Assembly (NCBI RefSeq): GCF_004339015.1
Contig: NZ_SMFQ01000005.1
Location: 62,001 to 126,000, forward strand
Reading direction: 5' to 3'
DNA length: 64,000 nucleotides
Source: Cocleimonas flava
Lineage (GTDB): Bacteria; Pseudomonadota; Gammaproteobacteria; Thiotrichales; Thiotrichaceae
Shown here: positions 9,479 to 18,094 of the stretch, piece after piece
Layout: every line of letters starts with the position of its first letter
Position numbering within the stretch: position 1 is the first letter of the stretch
Notes under the pieces: model-generated
Told to the model about the DNA's origin: nothing
The model's input: the letters and a program-made list of their open reading frames with translations, nothing else
Databases searched by the model: none
Program-made: the position numbers and the translations under genes

Positions 9479-9844
9479 ATGATATCTATAGAGCTGGATA
9501 GAGAAGCCGCAATCGCGGTGTTGCAGTTACAAGGTGAATTAAGAGAGAAAGATTTCGATTTAATTACCAAAGTCATCGACCCTTATATTATCGAACATGG
9601 AAAACTTAATGGATTGATTATCAACACCAAGGATTTTCCCGGCTGGAATTCTCTCGGGGCGATGGTCGAACATTTTAAGTTCGTAAAGAGTCATGAGAAA
9701 AAACTGACGCATGTTGCGCTGGTAACAGATTCCCCCATTGGCGACTTAATGGGAATATTAGCGAAATTCTTTGTCTCTGCAGATGTTAAACACTTCGATT
9801 ACGATGAGTTTACAAAAGCACAGGAATGGATATTGGAGAAGTAA
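9479..9844 (+). CDS. SpoIIAA-like (STAS/SEC14-type fold) protein
   Basis: 121 residues. The pattern AVLQLQGELREKDFDLITKVIDPYI, then GLIINTKDFPGW and HVALVTDSPIGDLMGILAKFF matches the SpoIIAA-like family (Pfam 11964). These small cytoplasmic proteins have a lipid- or partner-binding STAS/SEC14-like fold and no known catalytic role. A strong ribosome site (GAGGTGATGAGAA) precedes the ATG. It stands alone, 184 bases after the MFS gene, and converges on hupE with a polar C-rich element between. Confidence 0.85.
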   Translation: MISIELDREAAIAVLQLQGELREKDFDLITKVIDPYIIEHGKLNGLIINTKDFPGWNSLGAMVEHFKFVKSHEKKLTHVALVTDSPIGDLMGILAKFFVSADVKHFDYDEFTKAQEWILEK

Positions 9845-9858
9845 TAGCGTTGAATTCT

Positions 9859-9929
9859 TAAGTCACCCCCCTACTTATAAGGCTTTTTTTCGACCAGTCT
9901 TACTAGTCAGCCCAAGTAGAGGGGTGCAG
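9859..9929. repeat. Polar C-rich element, copy 5, with a degenerate facing partner
   Basis: The plus-oriented copy at 9859-9892 (CACCCCCCTACTT, ATAAGGCTTTTTTT) is faced by a decayed minus-oriented copy at 9913-9929 (reverse complement CTGCACCCCTCTACTTG). It lies between two convergent genes. Confidence 0.8.
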
Positions 9930-9965
9930 ATTTATATAGTTTTGTTTAAAAGTATCTATATACGA

Positions 9966-10568
9966 TTATAGCGCGCCACTCAAAAAACCAAGTCCGACAA
10001 GGGCAATAACCACACCGCCAGAACGTACAACGTATTTACCCCAAGACCAACGAGTCAGTTCGCCGAAAGCGATACCCGCAAGATGCAATAAACCCGTTCC
10101 GATAACAAAACCAATGCTGTAAATTAGTGGGTTAGCCGCATTAGGTAATTCTGTACCGTGCGCATGTCCGTGGAATATCGCAAACGCACCAACCAATACC
10201 GCTGCAACCCAGATAGGAGGACGAACCGCGAAAGCCACCGCAAGACCTAATACCAAACCAGATAATGCAATACCTGTTTCAATATAAGGAATAGGAACGC
10301 CAACGACACCTAAAGCACCACCAAATGCCATTACCAGCGGAAATACAACCGGTAGAATCCAGATTGCAGGACGCCCTAAAAACACACCCCATAAGCCTAC
10401 AGCCACCATCGCCACAACATGATCCAGCCCTAGCATTGGGTGTAAAAAGCCACTCATGAAACCACCGCCAATACTTCCCGCATCGCTATGAGCAAATACT
10501 AGAGAGGATGAAAAAATGCCGGCGATTAGCAACAAACATTTAACGAACACAGAGGTTTTAGGATTCAT
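9966..10568 (-). CDS. hupE: HupE/UreJ family nickel/cobalt permease-like protein
   Basis: 200 residues with a cleavable signal peptide (ending SSSLVFA before HSDAGS) and about six hydrophobic segments. The family hallmark HPMLGLDHVVAM and a second His motif FHGHAHG are present; the His/Asp residues are thought to bind nickel or cobalt. HupE/UreJ proteins usually accompany hydrogenase or urease genes, but neither is in this window. Its divergent neighbours are a HupE-like membrane protein and a DUF1007 periplasmic protein, which suggests a metal-uptake locus. A Fur/Zur-like palindrome lies about 55 bases upstream. Confidence 0.9.
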   Translation of the reverse strand: MNPKTSVFVKCLLLIAGIFSSSLVFAHSDAGSIGGGFMSGFLHPMLGLDHVVAMVAVGLWGVFLGRPAIWILPVVFPLVMAFGGALGVVGVPIPYIETGIALSGLVLGLAVAFAVRPPIWVAAVLVGAFAIFHGHAHGTELPNAANPLIYSIGFVIGTGLLHLAGIAFGELTRWSWGKYVVRSGGVVIALVGLGFLSGAL

Positions 10569-10621
10569 TTTAGGTGACCTTATTTATTTAACACGTTAAT
10601 ATTAACCGACTATTTCTTATT

Positions 10622-10640
10622 GCGAATGATAATCAGTACA
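10622..10640. promoter_or_regulatory. Possible Fur-type operator between hupE and the divergent HupE-like gene
   Basis: GCGAATGATAATCAGTACA matches the classic 19-base Fur consensus at about 14 positions. It lies in the 143-base divergent region and could control both metal-related units. It is only a sequence resemblance. Confidence 0.4.
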
Positions 10641-10711
10641 AAACATTTAAGGGTAATAATTTTACTTGTATCAGTCAAGCATCACTTACCTTTTTCTAAT
10701 ACAATTTATAG

Positions 10712-11278
10712 ATGATATTAATGAATTTACCACTATTATTTTCTTTTTCGCCAAGTTGGCTCACGCAAGGGTTACAACACCCTGTTCTGACACCTTCGCA
10801 TGCTATTTTAATCTGCAGTCTGGCATTTTTGATAGGACAACAAAGTAAGCTTCCCATTCATATTTTTTTACTGTTTATTTCATCGATAGCTGGAATGTTA
10901 CTCAACTATTTTGTATTTCCAGGGACCAGATTAGAACTGTTATTGCTGGGCATGGCGTTAATCATTGGTTTGCTGGTAGTCATAAGAATAAAACAACTAC
11001 CACCACTGATTCTAATCATTAGCCTGTTATTAGCAACTCTCACTGGTTTGTTTATTGGCATTGATTCACAACCAATCAGTATTCCCGGTTTACGCACCAA
11101 TAGTGTTATTAACTGGCACTTGGGTGCAGTCATAACGATTACCTTGAGCACCTTAATACTGTCGTTGATAGCACAACTATTACGCCGTTTTGGAGACGGT
11201 ATTGTTTTGCGTGTACTCGGGTCATGGGTCGCAACCAGTGCCTTGATCACATTAACATTACAATATGCAAAAATTTAG
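10712..11278 (+). CDS. HupE/UreJ-like integral membrane protein
   Basis: 188 residues with about six transmembrane helices and few charged residues. Near the N-terminus GLQHPVLTPSHAILI resembles the HupE/UreJ motif (HP...G.DH), with Ser-His in place of Asp-His, so it looks like a diverged relative of the HupE protein on the opposite strand. Start is taken as ATG 10712; ATG 10721 is also possible. It is followed after 14 bases by a DUF1007 gene on the same strand, so the two form an operon. A role in metal, probably nickel or zinc, transport is inferred from context. Confidence 0.65.
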   Translation: MILMNLPLLFSFSPSWLTQGLQHPVLTPSHAILICSLAFLIGQQSKLPIHIFLLFISSIAGMLLNYFVFPGTRLELLLLGMALIIGLLVVIRIKQLPPLILIISLLLATLTGLFIGIDSQPISIPGLRTNSVINWHLGAVITITLSTLILSLIAQLLRRFGDGIVLRVLGSWVATSALITLTLQYAKI

Positions 11279-11292
11279 GATTTAACAGTTTG

Positions 11293-11901
11293 ATGAAAAA
11301 TAAAGACACGGTGAAAACTTTTTACAGCAGTCAATGTTTGTTAATACATTTGTTAATACTTTTTTTATTCACAATACCGCAAACGGCATTCGCTCATTTC
11401 CATTACGAGATAAGCCTCACATCTCACTTGCAGGCAAACGCACAAAAGCAGTTAGACTCCATTAAAATGACATGGACCTATGATGATAACGTCAGTAAAT
11501 TAATGCTACAGGATGACGAAGACATAAGCGATTTAAGAGAACGGTTAATTAAAGAACTTGGAAATTTTTTATATTTCACCAGTTTAACGCTGAATGATCT
11601 ATATCTTGAAACAAAACAAGTTACCACGTATGAATTGCAGGAAATACAACAGCAAAATAAAACCAGGCTTCAACTTACGATGACATTAACCTTAAAAGAA
11701 CCAGTAAGTTTAGAAGGGAATAATACGCTGGAAATTGAACATGAAGACATATCTGCATCAGCAATTATGTTCTATGAGACACCAGCAGCATTAAGTATTG
11801 ATGATCGTTTAAATAAAAACTGTCGTGTTGATATTAAAAACAAAGAGAAATATGAAGAGGGGGAACCACCCCAAATAGTTAAAGTCATCTGTCTCGCATA
11901 A
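11293..11901 (+). CDS. DUF1007 family periplasmic protein
   Basis: 202 residues from ATG 11293, with AGGA about 10 bases upstream. The signal peptide ends in QTAFA before HFHYE. The N-terminus HFHYEISLTSHL followed by SIKMTWTYDD matches the DUF1007 pattern (a His-x-His start, then W.[FY]D). DUF1007 proteins commonly sit beside nickel, cobalt or zinc transporters and are assumed to be periplasmic binding or delivery components. Here it follows the HupE-like membrane protein, consistent with that. The longer open frame from 11224 overlaps the upstream gene and is not used. Confidence 0.8.
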   Translation: MKNKDTVKTFYSSQCLLIHLLILFLFTIPQTAFAHFHYEISLTSHLQANAQKQLDSIKMTWTYDDNVSKLMLQDDEDISDLRERLIKELGNFLYFTSLTLNDLYLETKQVTTYELQEIQQQNKTRLQLTMTLTLKEPVSLEGNNTLEIEHEDISASAIMFYETPAALSIDDRLNKNCRVDIKNKEKYEEGEPPQIVKVICLA

Positions 11902-11978
11902 TTACTGAGATACTAACAAAAAATGCCAGTACCTCGTATACAGATGCTTTGTGTACATATTCATTTAGTTTCAAACCG

Positions 11979-12056
11979 ATTACTCCCCCTACTTATACCA
12001 CCATTTAAAAAAGTGCCTATAATTTAAAAAAGTGCCTATAAGTAGGGGGGTGGCAA
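11979..12056. repeat. Facing polar C-rich elements with a 19-base tandem duplication, copy 6
   Basis: A shortened plus copy (TACTCCCCCTACTTATA, 11981-11997) faces a full minus copy (AAGTAGGGGGGTGGC, 12040-12054). The A-rich arm TTTAAAAAAGTGCCTATAA occurs twice back to back (12004-12022 and 12023-12041). It lies between the convergent DUF1007 and mqo genes. Confidence 0.85.
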
Positions 12057-12082
12057 ACTGTTTATTAGATATCTTTTAACCC

Positions 12083-13570
12083 TTAACTATCACCAAGTTT
12101 AAGCGTTTTCAGCGTTCTGCTACGGACTGATTTTAATAATTCAGGATCGTCGATTAACGATTTTTTATACGAAGGAATCATTTCTTGTAGCTTTGCCTGC
12201 CACTCATCCGATGCCATTCGCTCACTAAAGCAACTTTCCAGTACTTCCAACATTGCTTTAACCGTTACAGAAGCGCCCGGAGATGCACCCAGAAGCGCCG
12301 AGATACTGCCATCGGCAGAGCTTACTACTTCAGTACCAAACTCCAGCTTTCCGCCTTTGTCTTTATCTTTTTTGATAATCTGTACGCGTTGCCCTGCTTC
12401 TGCAAACACCCAGTCATCGGCTTTAGCATCGGGGAAGTAATGGCGTAATGATTCCATTCTCTCGGCATGCGTTTTTCTAGATTCTTTAACCAGATATTTG
12501 GTTAGGTCGAAATTGCGGAAACCGGCAATCGTCAATGGCAAGATATTGTCGAAAGTGGTGGATTTGATCAGGTCAAACTTAGAACCGTGCACCAGAAACT
12601 TCGTGGTAAAACCAGCGAAAGGACCAAACAGTAAGGCATTGCCATCTTCTAAAACGCGCTTGTCTAAATGCGGCACAGACATTGGCGGCGAGCCAACAGC
12701 AGCTTTACCATAAACCTTGGCATTATGTTTCGCTACAATATCTGGGCGACGACAGATTAGCCACTGACCACTAACGGGAAATCCACCATAACCATCCGCT
12801 TCCGGGATATCTGATTTCTGTAGTAAAGGCAGTGCTCCACCACCTAGACCGAGGAATACGAATTTAGTGTAAATAGGCTCTCTTTGCTCAAGATTTAAGT
12901 CTTCTATCTTGACCTTCCAGCGGCCGTCGTCCTGCTTTTCAAGATCGGTAACATTGACATTTAATCTAAGGTCAAAGTCATCCTGTTCGCGCAAATGACG
13001 CGCAAATGCACGTGCTATACGACCAAAGTTAACATCCGAACCATGTGCGATTTTTGTTGCCGCTACTTTTTCATTGGGGTCGCGATTTTCCATCACTAAC
13101 GGCAACCATTCACTGATTACAGCCGGGTCATCACTGAACTCCATCTCTGCAAACATTGGATGCTCGCGCATCACTTCATAACGTTTACGCAAATATTCGA
13201 CATTATCTTCGCCCCAAACAAAACTTTGGTGCGGCACAGAGTTGATAAACCTTGATGGGTCTGGCAGCGAACCGTTTTCAACGCAGTACGACCAGAATTG
13301 AAGGCTAAGCTCAAACGCTTCATTAATGCTAAGCGCCTTACTGATATCGATTGAACCGTCTTCTTGAAGCGGAGTATAGTTCAGCTCACAATAAGCGGCA
13401 TGCCCCGTACCCGCATTATTATGGCTAGCCGTACTCTCCTTGCCTACGCCATCGAGTCTCTCCACCATAATGATTTTTAAAGTCGGATCGAGTTGCTTTA
13501 ACAACATGCCCAGACAGGTACTCATTGCTCCAGCACCAATCAGAACAACATCAATATCTTTCTTGTCCAT
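12083..13570 (-). CDS. mqo: Malate:quinone oxidoreductase
   Basis: 495 residues, full length. It has an N-terminal FAD-binding dinucleotide fold (VVLIGAGAMSTCLG, residues 9-22), the family stretch STASHNNAGTGHAAYCELNY, and HGSDVNFGRIAR plus a C-terminal GASPGASVTV. Mqo is a peripheral inner-membrane flavoprotein that oxidises malate to oxaloacetate and passes electrons to quinone, bypassing NAD-dependent malate dehydrogenase in the TCA cycle. It appears monocistronic, ending against a facing pair of polar C-rich elements and preceded by 115 bases of AT-rich sequence. Confidence 0.96.
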   Translation of the reverse strand: MDKKDIDVVLIGAGAMSTCLGMLLKQLDPTLKIIMVERLDGVGKESTASHNNAGTGHAAYCELNYTPLQEDGSIDISKALSINEAFELSLQFWSYCVENGSLPDPSRFINSVPHQSFVWGEDNVEYLRKRYEVMREHPMFAEMEFSDDPAVISEWLPLVMENRDPNEKVAATKIAHGSDVNFGRIARAFARHLREQDDFDLRLNVNVTDLEKQDDGRWKVKIEDLNLEQREPIYTKFVFLGLGGGALPLLQKSDIPEADGYGGFPVSGQWLICRRPDIVAKHNAKVYGKAAVGSPPMSVPHLDKRVLEDGNALLFGPFAGFTTKFLVHGSKFDLIKSTTFDNILPLTIAGFRNFDLTKYLVKESRKTHAERMESLRHYFPDAKADDWVFAEAGQRVQIIKKDKDKGGKLEFGTEVVSSADGSISALLGASPGASVTVKAMLEVLESCFSERMASDEWQAKLQEMIPSYKKSLIDDPELLKSVRSRTLKTLKLGDS

Positions 13571-13685
13571 AATAATTCCCGCTTAAAAAATTATAATGGC
13601 GTCATTATATATCGTAATTTTTCACTTTGTTATTTCTAACTAGGAACTAAGGTTAATTCTCATATTCATTATTAGAGTTGCAAGA

Positions 13686-15146
13686 TTAGAGCTGCGAGCC
13701 CCACCAGTCCGTTGCAGCGTCGTAAGTAGACTGGTATGCGTCTTGTGATGCGCTCCAGCCGCCGCTATTTGAGCCTTTAGACTTACTTTGCTTACGGTTA
13801 TAACGGCGAAGCTCTGCTTTTTTTTCAGCATAGGTTTTTCCACGATAAGTACGTTGCCTTTGACTACCTATTCTTATCGCACGCAAACGATCTTTCATCA
13901 GTAAATTGCCTGGCTTTCTTTTTTCATACTTAGAACACCTAACTACTCTGCATGAGGTTGCACTCACTTGAGCTATGGAACAGTATGTTTTAGAGCGAGA
14001 CTTAGAAACCCACACATTAGGTGAGTAACTTCCATCCTTAAGCTTGATAGGAAGAATGTTCGCACGAGACATTTTACTAAAAATCTTACCGCAGTGACGG
14101 AAAGCACGCTTGTTTTGTGTGATAGGAAGAACATTTTGAATAGATAAACTCGAATGTTTTGCACTATAGGTACCCCGACTTTCCAGATCACCTTTTCTAG
14201 TTCCAAATCCACGCCCTAATTCATTAGCTAATTCAGAATAAATACGAATATCTGATCCCCTTTGTGAAATTCTGTCTACTGCACCACTCTCATAAACCAA
14301 ATAAAACCCATTCAAATTCGAAGGTGCTCTTGGTGGCTTTGCAACACCAATTTTGCCTCGTGGTGGTTTTTTAGCATGGGCTTTAGCAGAGTGCTTCGTT
14401 GTCGTCTCAGTATAGGTAACAACCTGACCCTTATTATTGCTGACACCATAAGCACCATTACCATGCCTATGATGAACACCTTGGTGCGGCAAAGGATGAC
14501 TATGCACTCTGCCTGCATGTGAATGAGAGTTAGTTTGCTGAACCGTTCTTGTTACAACTTTTGGTTTGATTGCCTGCTGACGTAATTGTTGCTGAGCCTT
14601 TTGACTTTTTTGGTAGTCTTTACGCATCGCAATTAAACCTGCCTTTTGATGCGCCCTCTTCACCGATAGTGTTTTTGCGACACCATAATTATTGCACACT
14701 GTTTCTAGGCGTCCCTGAGTAGAGATTGCCTTAATCCTCTGCCTTAATTGATGAATTGAATTTACCTTACCTTCTCTAGCAAGAACGCAACTGTGCCAGG
14801 CATTTTTATTATCTACATAGCCATAGCCGTATTCTGTTTTAGGCTTTCCTTTGGTTTGTACCGATGCGATGTAATAACGATTAAGGTGATTTTTGCCTTT
14901 CACATGAGAAGGAATAAAGCTATAGCGTTTGCCATTATTTGGATTTTCAAAATACCTGCCTATTTTGATAAACACCGAACTTTTACCGTCTTTTCCTTTA
15001 ACTTCATAAGCCTTTGCCCGACCAAACGGGTCTACCATCAAAGACTCATCGAACAGCTGCCTTTCCGACACCCAACAAGCGCTTAGTAAAAAGGGCACAA
15101 ATAAAACCAGATACCGCAATTGCTTTACACAGAATATTTTTATCAT
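13686..15146 (-). CDS. Predicted lipoprotein, highly basic, uncharacterised
   Basis: 486 residues from ATG 15146, which has GGGAG at good spacing; the longer GTG start at 15161 is less likely. A lipobox LLSAC places the lipid-bearing Cys at residue 24. The N-terminal third (FGRAKAYEVKGKDGKSSVFIK, YSFIPSHVKG, YGYGYVDNKNAWHSCV) looks like a folded domain. The middle is rich in Gln, Lys and His (SHSHAGRVHSHPLPHQGVHH). A further domain with several Cys follows, then a Lys/Arg/Ser-rich tail. I do not recognise the family. It is monocistronic, and upstream lies the only unpaired minus-oriented polar C-rich element. Confidence 0.75.
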   Translation of the reverse strand: MIKIFCVKQLRYLVLFVPFLLSACWVSERQLFDESLMVDPFGRAKAYEVKGKDGKSSVFIKIGRYFENPNNGKRYSFIPSHVKGKNHLNRYYIASVQTKGKPKTEYGYGYVDNKNAWHSCVLAREGKVNSIHQLRQRIKAISTQGRLETVCNNYGVAKTLSVKRAHQKAGLIAMRKDYQKSQKAQQQLRQQAIKPKVVTRTVQQTNSHSHAGRVHSHPLPHQGVHHRHGNGAYGVSNNKGQVVTYTETTTKHSAKAHAKKPPRGKIGVAKPPRAPSNLNGFYLVYESGAVDRISQRGSDIRIYSELANELGRGFGTRKGDLESRGTYSAKHSSLSIQNVLPITQNKRAFRHCGKIFSKMSRANILPIKLKDGSYSPNVWVSKSRSKTYCSIAQVSATSCRVVRCSKYEKRKPGNLLMKDRLRAIRIGSQRQRTYRGKTYAEKKAELRRYNRKQSKSKGSNSGGWSASQDAYQSTYDAATDWWGSQL

Positions 15147-15266
15147 CACTACTTCTCCCACAAAGTATAAATGTCAGTTCGCAACCTATTCAAATTCAAG
15201 TTTATGCGAATAATAAAAATTAATTGTGCGTTTTTTGTAAAAAAAATGTAAAAACCATGAAACGCT

Positions 15267-15302
15267 CCCTATAAAAAACAGGCTATAAGTAGGGGGGTGT
15301 CA
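15267..15302 (-). repeat. Polar C-rich intergenic element, copy 7 (minus orientation)
   Basis: On the minus strand it reads CACCCCCCTACTTATAGCC then TGTTTTTTATAGGG. It is the only unpaired copy in this orientation and sits in a divergent intergenic region, so neither neighbouring gene needs a terminator here. Confidence 0.85.
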
Positions 15303-15433
15303 TTACAATTATTTGAACAGGCGTCATTATTCTTCATTGAAAAAAGGCAATCGTTCCTTTTACTATGGTTATTTGAATGGCCAATTGCTAAAGCATAGAC
15401 TCGTCTTAATCTAATCAAACAGAGGTCACCTGC

Positions 15434-16420
15434 ATGAAATTAAACTTACGCCCGCTATTTTCAGCCCTATCGCTTTCGACTTTCACCTTAGCTGTCAGCA
15501 TATCCGCCCAATCAGCAATGGCTGCTGATGTTAAAGTGACGCCTTTAGGCAGTATGGAAGGTGAATTCTGCCAGTTAGACCGAGCCATGATTCTGGAAGA
15601 TCCAGATGGCACACGTTTATTGTATGATCCTGGCAGAACAGTAGCGGGAGTGGATGATAAAAGATTGGGTAAAATCGATGTGGTACTCATTAGCCACATG
15701 CACGGTGATCATGTCGGAGACAAGCACATCGGTAGCCCCGGTAAAGGTGAATGCAAAGATACTCAATTTCCGGTGAATGCCCTTCCCAGTACAAGTGCGG
15801 CTAAAATAGCGCACGCTAAAGGCGCAAAAATAATCACCGGCAGCGAAATGCCAAAGTTCTTCGCCAATAAGCTCAAAAAACTGGGGGGTGATCCCAAGAA
15901 TTCACAACTTGTGCGTTTTGGCGCATCAACCATGGTTAATGGTGTCACTATTACCACAGTTCCTGCGGCGCATTCCAATGGTGTATCGGGACAATTTATT
16001 GGTGGTAAACTCGGTAAAATGCTTGAAGCATCGGGGTTAACCGCTTATGCAGGTCCACCCACTGGTTATGTCATCACCTTTTCCAACGGTTTGGTTACAT
16101 ACCTTTCGGGTGATACTGGAATCACTGCTGAACAAGAGACAGTAGTGGGTGATCATTACAAAGCCAAATTAGTCGTGATCAATATTGGCGATACCTTTAC
16201 CACTGGCCCTAAAGAAGCAGCATGGGTAGTCAACAAACTCATCAAGCCTGAATCAATCATTCCTTCGCACGCCAACCAGCCTTCAACCGCTGGCGGAAAA
16301 ATCATCGAAGGTACCCGTCTGGCATTATTTAAAGAGCAGTCTGAGGCTGCAGTTCATGTTCCATTGAGTGGCCGTACGATGTCTTTCGATAGCAAGGGAA
16401 TATGTAGTAGCGGCTGTTAA
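15434..16420 (+). CDS. Secreted metallo-beta-lactamase-fold hydrolase (UlaG-like)
   Basis: 328 residues with a signal peptide cleaved after about residue 30 (SAMA before ADVKV). The metal-binding motif SHMHGDHVGD gives H88-x-H90-x-D92-H93. Further ligands are likely in VPAAHSNG and in the SGDTGI strand; HANQP near the C-terminus may contribute the last His. The fold matches the L-ascorbate-6-phosphate-lactonase/UlaG branch, but here it is exported, so the substrate is unlikely to be a cytoplasmic sugar phosphate. The C-terminus ends CSSGC. It is a single-gene unit with a hairpin terminator just after. Confidence 0.85.
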   Translation: MKLNLRPLFSALSLSTFTLAVSISAQSAMAADVKVTPLGSMEGEFCQLDRAMILEDPDGTRLLYDPGRTVAGVDDKRLGKIDVVLISHMHGDHVGDKHIGSPGKGECKDTQFPVNALPSTSAAKIAHAKGAKIITGSEMPKFFANKLKKLGGDPKNSQLVRFGASTMVNGVTITTVPAAHSNGVSGQFIGGKLGKMLEASGLTAYAGPPTGYVITFSNGLVTYLSGDTGITAEQETVVGDHYKAKLVVINIGDTFTTGPKEAAWVVNKLIKPESIIPSHANQPSTAGGKIIEGTRLALFKEQSEAAVHVPLSGRTMSFDSKGICSSGC

Positions 16421-16444
16421 ATCACATTAAACAGTAACTACACG

Positions 16445-16485
16445 GATCGACCCATTTCTATCTTTTAAATGGGTCGATCAAATTG
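16445..16485 (+). terminator. Hairpin after the MBL-fold gene
   Basis: A perfect 13-base inverted repeat, GATCGACCCATTT (16445-16457) and AAATGGGTCGATC (16467-16479), with a 9-base loop. The following T content is modest, so it is a likely but not textbook intrinsic terminator. Confidence 0.7.
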
Positions 16486-16593
16486 CTTTAAAATCTCTAA
16501 CCTTGTTTTGCTCTTTTCCTCCTTACCAAAAATAAACATCCTTCGACTATTCATCATTCATCCCTAACTGGTGTAGTCATGGATATTTTTTTA

Positions 16594-16616
16594 TCAAATG
16601 AGAATGATTTTTATTA
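16594..16616. promoter_or_regulatory. Weak Fur-box-like sequence upstream of the Na/Pi symporter
   Basis: AAATGAGAATGATTTTTATT resembles a Fur operator at about 12 of 19 consensus positions, 75 bases before the start codon. AT-rich sequence gives such matches by chance, so this is tentative. Confidence 0.25.
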
Positions 16617-16688
16617 ATTTCCTACCTGTCATTAATCCTTAATAATGGCTCTTTAGAATTCTTGCTTCTACTTTTTAAGGAGGCAATT

Positions 16689-17843
16689 ATGTCTAATCTA
16701 AATACTTCAGAGCTAAGCACCTCAGAAGAAACGAAAAGTCATCTGTTGCAATGGGCGATGGTGGCTTTTCTCGTTTACTTATTAATCTGTGCTGTAGGCA
16801 TGATTGGTGGAGGGTTTAAACTAGCGACAGGTGATCACGCCAAAGAGCTTTTTGCTTTTGCTAGCAATCCATTTGCAGGATTAGTGATTGGCACTGTAGC
16901 AACTGCGTTAATCCAGTCCTCTTCTACTGTTACCGCAATCATCGTTGGTTTAGTTGCAGGCGGTTTGCCGGTTGCGGTTGCTGTACCGATGGTGATGGGT
17001 GCGAACATTGGTACGTCTATTACCAATACGATTGTCTCTTTGGGACACGTTCGTGCAAAAGAAGAATTCAAACGCGCTTTTGCAGCAGCGACCGTGCATG
17101 ACTTTTTCAACTTGTTCTCTGTTGTTATCTTTCTTCCGCTTGAAATCATGTTCGGCTTTTTAGAGAAAATAGGTTCTTGGTTATCTAGTTTCTTCTATGG
17201 CGCTGGAGATACTTCAATGGGTGGATTCAATTTTGTTAAAGCTGCAACTGCCCCGGTCGTTAAAACAGCAAAAGGCGCCGTTGAAGGATTTGGCGATCAA
17301 ATAGGGGGGATTGCATTAATTGTTTTCGGTATCGCATTAATCTTCTTATCTATCACCCTAGTGGGTAGATTACTGAAAAAACTTATGGTAGGTAAAGCTA
17401 AAGATATTATGCATACAGCAATCGGCCGTGGACCTATCTCTGGAATTTTCTCTGGTACATTAGTCACTGTATTGGTGCAGTCGTCATCTACCACGACCTC
17501 TCTAATGGTACCTTTAGCTGGTTCAGGCGCATTTAATTTACGCCAGATCTATCCATTTACCTTGGGTGCGAATATCGGAACCTGCGTCACCGCAGTATTG
17601 GCAGCAACCGCCGTAACGGGTAATGCAGAAGCAGCTTTGCAAATTGCATTTATTCATCTTACTTACAATATTCTTGGTGTAGTTATCATTTATGGGCTCC
17701 CCTTCTTACGATATCTTCCTGTCAGAGCTGCTGAATGGTTAGGTGCTACAGCTGCCGAGAATAAAATGGTTGCTTTAGGTTATATACTAGGCGTGTTCTT
17801 TGTCATCCCGGGTGCATGTCTCGGTATTAGCAGCATAATTTAA
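16689..17843 (+). CDS. Na+/phosphate symporter family protein (NptA/Na-Pi cotransporter type)
   Basis: 384 residues from ATG 16689, chosen for the strong AAGGAGG site just upstream. It shows the inverted repeat typical of the family with two substrate motifs, LIQSSSTVTA (Q76-T80) and LVQSSSTTTS (about residue 263), and paired GANIGT motifs. These proteins import phosphate with sodium. Many bacterial members carry a C-terminal PhoU-like domain; here it is absent, and the next gene, 14 bases downstream, encodes a short helical protein that may take a related place. A weak Fur-like box upstream is the only regulatory hint. Confidence 0.92.
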   Translation: MSNLNTSELSTSEETKSHLLQWAMVAFLVYLLICAVGMIGGGFKLATGDHAKELFAFASNPFAGLVIGTVATALIQSSSTVTAIIVGLVAGGLPVAVAVPMVMGANIGTSITNTIVSLGHVRAKEEFKRAFAAATVHDFFNLFSVVIFLPLEIMFGFLEKIGSWLSSFFYGAGDTSMGGFNFVKAATAPVVKTAKGAVEGFGDQIGGIALIVFGIALIFLSITLVGRLLKKLMVGKAKDIMHTAIGRGPISGIFSGTLVTVLVQSSSTTTSLMVPLAGSGAFNLRQIYPFTLGANIGTCVTAVLAATAVTGNAEAALQIAFIHLTYNILGVVIIYGLPFLRYLPVRAAEWLGATAAENKMVALGYILGVFFVIPGACLGISSII

Positions 17844-17857
17844 GCGAGGAAAATATT

Positions 17858-18082
17858 ATGGAAAACATTCACATCTTAACCAATGACCGCTTACGAGCAC
17901 TTGTTGTAGAAACGGAAGAAACATTGGACGAGCTAAAACTAGAACTTGATCGTCGTGAACAAGTACAGCAGGAACATGAGGTGGCTCATTTAGAAAACCA
18001 CATGAAAAGTGCTGAGCTCAGTTTAAAAACGATTCGTGATTTCTTGAGCTTTTTATCGCAAGATTTTAAGAATAAAAAATAA
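17858..18082 (+). CDS. Small coiled-coil protein in operon with the Na/Pi symporter
   Basis: 74 residues, with GAGGA before the ATG and 14 bases after the symporter stop, so it is almost certainly co-transcribed. The sequence is almost entirely helical and charged (DRLRALVVETEETLDELKLE, HLENHMKSAELSLKTIRDFL), predicting one or two coiled-coil helices and no membrane segment. No family is recognised. A PhoU-like helical accessory role for the symporter is a guess from the operon and the missing PhoU domain. A run of 13 C residues follows 16 bases downstream. Confidence 0.75.
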   Translation: MENIHILTNDRLRALVVETEETLDELKLELDRREQVQQEHEVAHLENHMKSAELSLKTIRDFLSFLSQDFKNKK

Positions 18083-18094
18083 TCATTAATTACA

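Noticed and set aside
9966-10568. HupE as part of a urease or hydrogenase cluster
   Set aside because: No structural or accessory genes of either enzyme lie in the window.
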